From: Phycomyces blakesleeanus NRRL 1555(-)
Lineage: Eukaryota; Mucoromycota; Mucoromycetes; Mucorales; Phycomycetaceae
NCBI RefSeq assembly: GCF_001638985.1
Contig: NW_017265135.1
Coordinates: 2,905,223-2,969,222, forward strand
DNA length: 64,000 bases
Reading direction: 5' to 3'
Shown here: positions 40,456-49,513 of the stretch, piece after piece
Position numbering within the stretch: the first letter of the stretch is position 1
Layout: the number at the start of each line of letters is the position of its first letter
The notes under the pieces: generated by a model
The model's input: the letters and a program-made list of their open reading frames with translations, nothing else
The model's database searches: none
Told to the model about the DNA's origin: nothing
Position numbers and translations under genes: made by a program

Positions 40456-40761
40456 GAAATATAAAAGCTTTCTATAATTTTATTTTCATATCAATTATTA
40501 TTGGCCTATATATTGAGTTACTGCAAAAGTAAAATTGAAATATCTAAAACTGCTGAAACACTCTAATAAAAATGATACGACTTCAGATTTAAATAAACTA
40601 TTATAAATGGTCTAAATTATCTCATTTAAATATGTGTGTTTAGTTTGACTTAAATATTTTAATTATATAAACCTGTGGATACTATAATATTTTCCTACTG
40701 TATATAATATGCCATATAATATGTACTTTGTATAATACTGTAGTGTTACCCAAAAAAGTAT
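40456..40761. other. Spacer upstream of tRNA-Arg
   Basis: AT-rich sequence with no gene recognised. It lies between the solo LTR-like repeat and the tRNA. Confidence 0.5.
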
Positions 40762-40834
40762 GGGACTATGGCCCAATGGACAAGGCGTCTGACTACGAAT
40801 CAGGAGATTCCAGGTTCGACCCCTGGTAGTCTCA
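40762..40834 (+). tRNA. tRNA-Arg (anticodon ACG)
   Basis: 73-nt cloverleaf. The acceptor stem GGGACTA (40762-40768) pairs with TAGTCTC (40827-40833, one G-T pair), followed by discriminator A. The D-arm is GGCCCAATGGACAAGGC-like. The anticodon arm is TCTGA-CTACGAA-TCAGG with ACG at the wobble-to-third positions. The T-arm is CCAGG-TTCGACC-CCTGG. No intron. The wobble A (read as inosine) is normal for eukaryotic arginine CGN decoding. Confidence 0.95.
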
Positions 40835-40881
40835 CATCATGCTTACATTTTTATTTTTGTTGCTACTTAGTCTGGTTCTCT

Positions 40882-41472
40882 TGTCGTTCCTGATCTGGGA
40901 TGGTCTTCCTTTTACTATAGCAAAGTCAAAAGGTCAAACCCACTGGGGATCGGAGAGTATATGTAAAATCGAAGAGAGGATAAAAGGTCCTTTTTATTGA
41001 TAGGAATTGAATTGTCTTATATAGTTTTCTAAACTAATACTGCGCATTATCCGCAGTAAACTATTATACTATATTTAATTACAAGAGAAGTCCTTTTACT
41101 GCGGTTGATGCTCAGAAGATGTTACTGTGGTTAATCTTTACAAGACATTACTGCGGTTCGTTATCTATGAGGTATCTTTGACATACAGAACTGCTGCGGT
41201 CAATTATCCCGATTTCTCGGATTCATCAAAATAATGTCCGACACTTGTAGGACGTTATTTTGATTAATTTGTAAAATCTGAAGATAGTTAACTGCAGTAC
41301 TTCTTTATGCGCAGTATTAGTTTAGAAAACTATATAAGACAATTCAATTCCTATCAATAAAAGGTATCTTTTATCCTCTCTTTGATTTTAAGTATACTCC
41401 TTGATCCCCGGTGGGCTTGACCTTTTGACTTTGTTACAGTAAAAGGAAGACCAACCCAGATCTGGAACGACA
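40882..41472. mobile_element. 591-bp fold-back (long inverted repeat) element next to tRNA-Arg
   Basis: The left arm 40882-41046 and right arm 41307-41472 are inverted copies of about 165 bp with scattered substitutions. The ends are TGTCGTTCC and GGAACGACA, flanked on both sides by TCT. Each arm, read outward, carries ACTATATAAGAC then CCTATCAATAAAA, like an LTR promoter and poly(A) signal. The 260-bp centre has several ACTGCGGT/ACTGTGGT repeats. No coding capacity. It starts 47 bp past the tRNA end. Confidence 0.8.
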
Positions 41473-42310
41473 TCTGTCAAGTCTCGACTGGTTATACCTT
41501 TCTTTTATTTCAACTTGTATAAGTTTTTATAGTAGATTACCACTAATTAGGACATAGTGAATAAATAGGAACAGATAGAAATAGCAGAGAAATGAATGCG
41601 TTTTTATTGATACAAATCTTTGTAGTATTTATAAAGTCTATCTAAGCTAATTCTTTTACCCAAGAAATACTGGCTTTATATTTATGGAAAGCAATATAAC
41701 ATGCATTGGTTAGGAGAAAAAAAAGGAAATCTATTGGTATAAGATTGAGAACATGTGTTTAATAAAATAACCACTTTAACACTATATTACCCAAAGTAGT
41801 TTATTAATATTGAAATTGTTTCCTTCTTTTTATAAGAAATATATACATGTAATAGTTTTTGTAAGAATTATTGCTTATACACAATATAAGGCAAGATGTA
41901 AGAGCAGGATATATACAAAGAATTGTAAAATTATATTGCTAATAAGCGTCTAATTTATTTGATATTTTCACGATTTTTTTACAGTGCTTTACACTGGGTA
42001 ATTGTATGATTATTTTTGTGAAGACTTTATAATGCATAAAAATGATCATTATAGATATGTTTTTACTTGAATACACTAATTAGCTTTAATACTAATATCT
42101 TTATCCAATTTTACCATTTGAAAGTAGTTGGAAATAAACATATTTATACTTTATTTCATCTAGAATAACTTTTATTATTTGATAAGTCAGATAATTTTAC
42201 TTTGAATATGAGTATAGTATTAGGTTATCCGTGATAAAATCTTGTGAACATTTTATTTCGTATCAGTACAAATCATTAAATTTTCATGGTTCGGGGATAT
42301 GCGATTAACC
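41473..42310. other. AT-rich spacer before AP-1 gamma 3' end
   Basis: No gene. The part at 41520-41660 resembles the outward end of an LTR on the minus strand (TTTATAAATAC then CAATAAAAACGC), but the ends are not definable. The rest is AT-rich 3' flank of the AP-1 gamma gene. Confidence 0.5.
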
Positions 42311-45300
42311 TCAGAAAGCACCCTCAGGGAATGGTCCAAATTCTGCAAGGTCATCCACCCTTTGTCCAGTACTGGACAGGATATAAGATATACGTAATCT
42401 CAATTTTACAGCCGTCTACATACATATCAATAAAATTATGATTAATAAAAGTATTAATACATAAATACACAATACCTGTTGTGGGTTGTGAATCCGCATA
42501 AGTTGCTTTTCAGTTGAATTAGGATCTACTGTACTGTTGCTAGCTGCTGCCATTTGCAACTTTTGACTCTTGGGGACAGCTGCTTGGAACTGTAAGCCTG
42601 AAATAGTTCCCTGAGAACCATTATTTTGGAAGTGAACCTGAATATTGATGATTGATCCATTGTTGCGGTCCCTCGAGGGAACAAATGAAATGGTGAGTCC
42701 ATTTTTAGAATAAGCCTGATGCCCATTAGAAACTGGAGGCAGACTATTGTTTGCTTGGAGGCCTGCCCCACTCAACTCAGGAGATCTCGAATTTGGCAAT
42801 GACTGTCCAAGTGAGGCAAGTGTATCCAGTCCAGTTGCATAGGGTGGTGGTGTAGAAGCAGCAGGCGTTGATTTTTCTCCTGCTATATCGCCCAGCAAAT
42901 CCAACAGCGCACTACCACCACTTGCAGCAGCAGGGGCAGGAGATGAGGTGGATTGTTCCGAAGACCCACTGGTTCCAAACAGATCGGCCAAAAGATCAGA
43001 ATTTTGAGACTTCTGGGGAATTGTTGCCTTTTGAACTTGAGGGGATGCTTCCATAACATCATTGGATCCTCCACCGGACGCTGTTCCTACACCCATCAAA
43101 TCCAAAAGAAGCTATTTTTTAAAAGAAAAGATAAATAAGTATTAACTAATATAAATTTCTGTGAGAAATTAACTTACGTCTTGGTCGCTAGGTCCTGGTC
43201 TGTTAGAAGAGCGCTCCAAAGCTATATGTACACACACGTAAGAATAAATTGGCACAGTTTCCCAGCTAAATAAGCAGAGACAGCTATTTAAGTATTTAGC
43301 TTACCAGGGCTATCAGGGCCGTTGTTGTTTGTTTGAATAATAGTACGGGTCTCAGGGACAGGCATACGTTCGAGAACAGCAGGGCGAATATCATCAAAAG
43401 AGAACATATTCATGTACTCCACAGCTCTTTGCTGAATTTCCACTTCCATGCTTGTTGTGTGACGTTGTAAGATGTCTTTTATCTTGGCTTGTACTGAAGC
43501 CTCATTCAATCGAGATGAAAGTTTTATAAGGGCTGTCATGACATACTCGCGGGTGAGTTGGTTAACATAAGGACCCATAAGAATAGATTCCAAAAGGCCG
43601 ACCACAGACGTTTCATTAGCCTGAAAAAATATTTAAATATTGTTTGGCACCTTAAACATACAACTCTGTCAATAGAGTTAGTCTTGTACTATACCTCCAT
43701 TGTTACATTCTCGTCTTCAAAGCTTCCGCTGGTGGTAAGCACATCACCATATTCTCCAATAACCCACACGCTCGCTAAAACAAGACCTTCCTGTTTCCAA
43801 AAAGATATATAAATCAATTAAACCATTAAATATACAAACCTATTTCCTAAAAAAATAATGCAAATAAACAAACCTGCGAAATATCACGCTTCAAAGAAGC
43901 GTAAAGCTTTTGAACAGTATACTGATGTAATTCTGAGGACTGTGCAACCAAGCGAATAAATCCAGCAAGAACTTCTTCCCGTACAAAGTTTCCAGCCAGC
44001 TTCAACATACGCAGCATAGTATCAATGTGCCATCTCTTGTTCGGAGCAAATCTCTCCGCAGCCAGAGATATTTTATATGTCATACTCTGCTTAAACTCGG
44101 AATCGGCAACCTCCAAAAATGCCAAAAGCTCTCTTGTCAAGACGCGTACATTTCCCTCGTTGATAAGTGCAAAACTAAGCTCGAGAGCACGGCGGCGAAT
44201 GGAAATATCACCATCACGTAAGCAGTCAAGGATGATATTGCGATGTCTCTGTACTGCTTGGGTCTCCATACCGACTGTTTTATTTAACGTTTCCAAAGCA
44301 ACATATCTATATCTAAAGTTAGTATTCTACCCATCTGATATATTAACATAATGTTAGATTATGTACCGAATATTATTGTCTCTGTTGCTCAAGAATTTTC
44401 CAAGGATGTTAACAGCAAGTACTCTCAAACCGGCCTCACTCTGGATCTCCATAATTGTGAGTACAGTTTCGTACAGAATCGAATTTCCAACGTTCTTAGT
44501 GCTTTCAGTGTTAGTGGCAACCTGAGCAAGAATATCATTCATTGCATCAGATGCTTCTTGATCATTCTTAGCCAAGATACGCATAAGGCGCAGAATTTTG
44601 ACTTGCAAGAATGGATCGGTTACACCTGTAACATCATGCTCTGGAGAAAATCCAGCGCTTACAAGATTCTTGAGATGTCTGACAAGGAGAGGGACAGCCT
44701 GTGATTAAAAGGGGATAATAAGCTACTTTAAGTTCTTGGAGATCCACATATATACCTTTCTGAAAAGCTGGACATTCTCTGGGTGTTGTTGGCACATCTC
44801 TGTAATAAGTGTCACACCTGTAACAAGAACACCATGACTACGATCATTGAGCAACGCCTTTGACTTTGAAATAAAGTTTTCGTGAAGCTCGGGTACGCGT
44901 CGGATTATTCTCAAGGCAGCAAGAGCAGCCTATTAACATATACATACATATAATAATGATAAGAACTAAAAACATTGATTGAGATAATATATATAGCCAT
45001 CATTTGCCTTTTTGCGGATGTAGGTGTTGGAGCTTCCCAATAACTTTTCAACTTCAGAGCATAGATCTCTAGCCATCTCGGAAGATGAGATATTTCCCAA
45101 TGTACACAGGGCTAGACCAACAATATACATATTGTGGTGGTTCAAATCACTAAAAGCAGAATATCCTTCAATATCCCTATTGATTTGTGCGTATTTTAGT
45201 TCCTTACTTTTTCAAGCTGTTGGTGACGAGTGTAAGAACCTCGGTTTTTTCATCGATGAGCAGCATAATACCGAGATAACCTAAGCGTTTGTCGACAAAT

Positions 45301-45645
45301 TTTGGACTAGCTGCGAGTTTAAGACACTCCATCTGGCCGAAATGTGCAGGGTATCCAAGCATGTAGATGTAGAGTAATTTTGCCACGGTAGTGTGGCGAG
45401 CATCGCTATTCTCTTCCTTGATTGCAGTACGCAATTTTGCGGATTCTTTTTGGACAACGGCTCGCTCTTCTGCCGCGGTCTTACAGGCTCGAACTGCCTT
45501 GATGAGGTCTTTCAATGCGTGGCATTGGCATCAAAAAGTCTAAAATCTGCGTGGTTGCTAAGCGGAGGCTTGGATGCTTACCCTTGAGCCTGAAGAGCGG
45601 CAGCCTAGCGAGGATTTGCTGTGAAATGTCATTAAGGCTGTTCAT
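42311..45645 (-). CDS. APL4: AP-1 clathrin adaptor complex subunit gamma
   Basis: 880 residues from exons (5'->3') 45645-45582, 45508-45208, 45149-45008, 44929-44756, 44698-44367, 44306-43874, 43790-43695, 43620-43305, 43221-43178, 43111-42476, 42415-42311. It is the large subunit of the trans-Golgi/endosome AP-1 adaptor. The adaptin N-terminal trunk is unmistakable: '[20 protein letters not shown]', '[19 protein letters not shown]', '[11 protein letters not shown]', 'NSNTYIRKK'-like 'SSNTYIRKK', 'RVPELHENF', '[15 protein letters not shown]' and 'VWVIGEYGD'. It is followed by a Ser/Pro/Ala hinge with 'LLDLL'-type boxes and a gamma-ear domain ('[18 protein letters not shown]', ending '[15 protein letters not shown]'). 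Exon 1 encodes a 20-residue N-terminal extension. The intron after exon 3 starts with GC (GCAAAT), since no GT exists near the conserved 'YIRKK|AAL' junction. Confidence 0.96.
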
Positions 45646-46236
45646 TGTGCGCTCGTTGTCGGCCTTGCTCGCAATGCTGAGATGAGTGTGCTCTCTTTCA
45701 ATGAAAGACGAAGAGCTACATGCACCATATAAATATTTAATCACCGCAAAACTATCAAGTGACGTAGATTACGATTTAACTGCCGCTAATTTGGCAAACA
45801 GTGCCTTCAGTTCCTTGTTTTATACATATAATATATACATATGAAAATAGTATGCAAAAAGAAATAGAATGATAAAATCTCATAAGACCGCATCGATTGT
45901 GTGTTTGTATGTGTATATTACTTATAAGTAAAAGTGATAAAATGAAGAATGGCTATTTACAAACATGCATACGAATGATCCACAAATGATATTATGCGAG
46001 AGCTTTGTGGCTTTGTGGTTCCTGAGCCCTTGAATCCATAGACATACAGTTAATTATAATATACTTGATAATGCAGTATATGTCAACGTCCGTGTGTATG
46101 CGTATGTGTATGCGTGTATGTGTGGGTTTAAATTGTTAATGGTAAATGATTGGGATTACCAATCATGTCAGATTCCTCTTCGTGCATTTGCATGTATCTA
46201 TTTCGCCCATGAGAATTTCATAAATCTCTTTTGAGT
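45646..46236. other. Intergenic region AP-1 gamma 5' / Whi5-like 3'
   Basis: Both neighbours are on the minus strand. AT-rich, with a GTGTATGCGTATG-type repeat (46093-46120). No gene recognised. Confidence 0.55.
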
Positions 46237-46981
46237 TTATGAATCCGCCAATGGCTCAAGTCCTGGTGCTAGCTCCTCCACAGCAGCAACGATAGCCTGT
46301 GTAATCATAACCAGAGATTGATTCATCAGATCGAGATCTGTTTGACCAAGGGAATCAATGGACTGATTTTGGCTGGGATCTAGATTGGAATCATGTGGAA
46401 TCTCATTTATGACAGCTGGTTTCTGGAATTGTGAGCTGGTAGAAAGTAACTTTTTCTCATTATTGGAGTATTCTGGAAAATGTAACTGACAGAATTGGGG
46501 GTTGGTGGCTGGTTTAGTACTGGTTGGTCTCAGGCGTGCGGCTAACCGCTGTTTTTCTCGTCTCTTTTTTGGACTGATCGTGAAGTTGTGGTAGGAGCGT
46601 CGCTCGATGATATCGTATTGGGTTACTTTGGGAGTTGGCAATGAAATAAAATGCTGTTGGCGCCTTTTCTTCCAAAGGCCTTCAACATCTGGCAGTGTGT
46701 TCTTTTCCCACCCATGCTGCATCTTAAATGCTGCAAATCCAAGACGAGCTTGGAGGGAAGTTGCATATTGCTGTATGTACATGTACATGTATGTGTGTTT
46801 GAAGAAAAGAACAGTTGGTTTTCTCTTTTTCTTTATTTCTTTCTTTTCGATTCCAGATTAACTACCGTACCTTGACCGAGTCCACCGAGGATGGCTGACA
46901 GGACCGATCTGTGTGCCTTACATTCGACTGACGACGGGGATATGGAATGTAGGGTTCTGTGGAATTAAAAGAAGGGTTCAT
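46237..46981 (-). CDS. Whi5/Nrm1-like G1/S transcription regulator (tentative)
   Basis: 214 residues from exons 46981-46871 and 46770-46237. Residues 38-67 ('QYATSLQARLGFAAFKMQHG', then 'WEKNTLPDVE') resemble the short motif shared by Whi5, Nrm1 and related fungal repressors that bind the SBF/MBF cell-cycle transcription factors, in which a conserved RL-x(n)-A-x-x-K helix is the core. After it come a KKRRQQH patch, Ser/Thr-Pro sites ('SLPTPKVTQYD', 'TISPKKRREKQR') suited to kinase control, and an acidic amphipathic C-terminus ('IVAAVEELAPGLEPLA'). The remainder is low complexity and probably disordered, as in that family. The assignment rests on one motif and is not secure. The start is the ATG that reads without interruption into the conserved exon. 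Confidence 0.5.
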
Positions 46982-47325
46982 GTAGAGATAATATGCTACT
47001 TTCATGAGATCCCTTCAAAATCCCACTTTACAGAAAAAGAAGAAGAAAGAAGAAGAAGAATCAAAATATGTCGTCAACAGAAACAAATAGAGCCAAGAAC
47101 CAGTCGGAGGAAGCAAGTGCAAAAAATTATAGTTGCGTCGCGGAGGCTTAAACAATACTTCCTTTATGTTTGCATAGATAACTCTTCCCAATTCTTTACT
47201 CAAGTGAGATTGGACCAAGCGGGTAGATTTAAACCAAAGATTTCAAGCGGAAACCGAGGTATTGTTTTCCTCGTTTCATCTCAAATATTTATTTAGCCTT
47301 TTTTGGTGGGGAAATGATATTATTA
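46982..47325. other. Intergenic region upstream of the Whi5-like gene
   Basis: 344 bp between two minus-strand genes. Open frames exist on both strands (minus 'SKELGRVIYANIKEVLF', plus Lys/Arg-rich) but no splice signals link them to a neighbour and no family is recognised. A GAAGAA run lies at 47034-47060. Confidence 0.45.
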
Positions 47326-48181
47326 TTATTTTTTCAGAGGGATCTCATTTTCAGGATCGCCATATGCTTGAGCCACAAACTTGTTGTGTCTTCCAAGGGC
47401 AACTATATACATTTTTTTTAAAAAAAAGGAAGAAATCAGGTATTTATATAATGTATATATTCACATAACAACATACCAAGCTTTCCATTTGACGACAATT
47501 CAATCGAGGTGAATGCCAGAGTTTTTCCCAGTTTGTCACATTTGGCATCCTGATGATATCAATTGATTAATAAAAATAAATCAATGATTATAAATCTTTC
47601 TTTTCTTTTTCTTACCATCTTTACAACATCGCCTTCCTTTGCACCTGATATGTAGCTGATGTTAATATCTGTACTTACGCCTGTAGCAAATAGTCCCTTG
47701 GAAGCAATAGCCAATGATCCTCCAAGATCAACCTAACAAAGTAATCGCATTCTTAAATTTCATATCAACATACTATTTTTATCTTACCACTGTAGCCAAA
47801 AGTCCTCCGTGTACTGATTTGAGCCGATTCTAAGACAGAGGCTAGGTTAAAAAAAAACTTATTTAAAAAGTATGTCTTGGTTTATTTATTATTTTACCAA
47901 ATGTTGCTTTTCTACGAGGAACTCAGCTGTAATGCGACCTGGCTCACTACCAGTAATCTTCAGCTGATGAACCATGTCAGCCATCCTAATGTTGAATACA
48001 ATTCCCCTTTTGCCAATCTTACCCCTGGCAAAACATGAGCATCATAGCCACCTGCTCCCTGGAAGCTCTAGAGTGTCAAGTACGGCTTTAATATAAATTA
48101 TCCTCGGGGCAATAATAAATATTGTACCTTGAGTACTTTGTCAACCAATGCCCTGTTTTGAAGTACTGCTGTTTGGAACAT
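47326..48181 (-). CDS. Hotdog-fold acyl-CoA thioesterase (ACOT13/PaaI-like)
   Basis: 157 residues, seven short exons (5'->3') 48181-48128, 48067-48023, 47963-47898, 47829-47788, 47732-47616, 47549-47477, 47402-47326, all in phase. The HGG thioesterase core is complete: 'GYDAHVLPGLKITGSEPGR', 'EKQHLNRLKSVHGGLLATVV' (the HGG active-site turn), 'DLGGSLAIASKGLFATGVST' with the catalytic Asp in 'VDLGGS', 'DINISYISGAKEGD', 'KLGKTLAFTSIEL' and 'GRHNKFVA'. The family hydrolyses medium/long acyl-CoA, often in mitochondria, as a homotetramer. The acceptor of exon 3 was set at CATCAG, since the earlier TTAG would put a stop in frame. It starts 89 bp after the EAF6 stop codon on the same strand. Confidence 0.92.
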
Positions 48182-48270
48182 GGGAATAAAGAAAGAAACA
48201 GCGGAGATTGTAGTAGACTGAGCTCCTTTAACAGTGCTCTCTCAGCTTTTATTTACAGATACAAGGAATT

Positions 48271-48909
48271 TTATACATCAAGTTCATCTTCTGATTCTCT
48301 TCCTATCGAGTCATAACGTTTCTTTTTACGTAGAATATCACCAGACGATAACTTTTTACGCTTTTTATCTCTGCGAACTGACAAAGAACTTCCACTGTGC
48401 ATTGACCGATCGTCTTGGCTCGATTCTTGTTCCTTTTCTTCCTTTTGGGCAAGTGCCTGATATGACATCAATTAACCATCATAATCTCTATTTAATATTA
48501 CCTTTTGATATGTAGAAGACGAAAGTGAAAAAAGTCGATCGAGTTCTGTGAACTTTGGCTTTCGTTTATCAGGTCGGCTAGAGAGATACCCTTCAAAGCC
48601 TCGAATTATGTTGCCATTGTGCTGCGTATCTTCAAGATATGATCCCTCGAAACGGTAGATTGAATCCTCAAGATTTATCTGCTTGTATATTAGAATGTAT
48701 ACATGTATGTCATTAGGTCTTTGGCATACCAGATTGGTGTCAACTTGTTTCTTGCGAGCGAGTAAACTTTGTAATTCAAGTTTGGCTTCTTCATACTTTT
48801 GTTTGGTAATGGCCTGTTCTGCTGATTTCTAAAATCTTGAGTGAATTACTAGTTCGTCTGTCTAACTACATACAGATTCCTCAGTTTCTTTTGCTGTAAT
48901 GTCTGGCAT
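48271..48909 (-). CDS. EAF6: EAF6/MEAF6 subunit of NuA4-type histone acetyltransferase
   Basis: 165 residues from exons 48909-48874, 48828-48730, 48678-48502, 48456-48271. Eaf6 is a small subunit of NuA4 (and of NuA3/HBO1/MOZ complexes). A coiled coil ('[20 protein letters not shown]') leads into the conserved core '[18 protein letters not shown]', '[11 protein letters not shown]', '[20 protein letters not shown]'. The C-terminus is basic and Ser-rich ('[13 protein letters not shown]', 'LRKKKRYD') with an acidic end, 'ESEDELDV', as in other filamentous fungi. The neighbouring thioesterase gene lies 89 bp downstream on the same strand. Confidence 0.95.
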
Positions 48910-49513
48910 GGCCGTCTTGTAATTGTAATTGTAATTGTATATATAAAAACTTTATTCGGGAATAACTGATCTTTTATGGCCAAACTTTGAGTGGTTAAAA
49001 TATGATTTCATCGCTGGCATCGGAGTCCGGATTATGTTTTTTTTATTCTCTGTATTGGTTTTCCTGAATATAAATATATTTATATTTTATTTAGCAAAAC
49101 TATTTTATATATATCTTTATATATTTATATTCTTGCCTTATTAAAAGAGGCATTTTGATGTGCTGTAAAGAATAAGTAGATGAACTCCCTGGTATAGATA
49201 AACTATTCATATACACATTTGGGATTTTCATTCTATTCAAGCTATTATTGGAAATGCCTAAAGACGTTTTGCAACTGTCAAAACGTGGCTGTGTCTCTTT
49301 ATGGAGTAAACGATGAGAAGTTCACTATGTCGTGCAACCTTGCAAGTAATTCCTATCCTGCCAATGAATGCAAATTGTACACAAAGTGAATAGCTGTCAT
49401 CTTCTTTGAACACCTCTCTTCTCTTGAAGTGCTTATAAAAATCTCATTATCCCGGGATATATACTTTTAATGATGCTGGCAATGAAATAAACAAATAGAA
49501 AGAGTGGAAGCAG
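48910..49513. other. Divergent intergenic region EAF6 / kelch-BTB gene
   Basis: 604 bp holding the promoters of two divergent genes. AT-rich with TATATTTATAT runs (49065-49135). The 150 bp before the plus-strand ATG are less AT-rich. No further gene. Confidence 0.55.

Noticed and set aside
47015..47218. Minus-strand open frame as a 5' exon of the Whi5-like gene
   Set aside because: The ATG at 46981 reads uninterrupted into the conserved exon; no donor/acceptor pair in phase links the upstream frame.
46913..47296. Plus-strand Lys/Arg-rich open frame
   Set aside because: Overlaps exon 1 of the minus-strand gene; composition comes from a GAA repeat and there is no recognisable domain.
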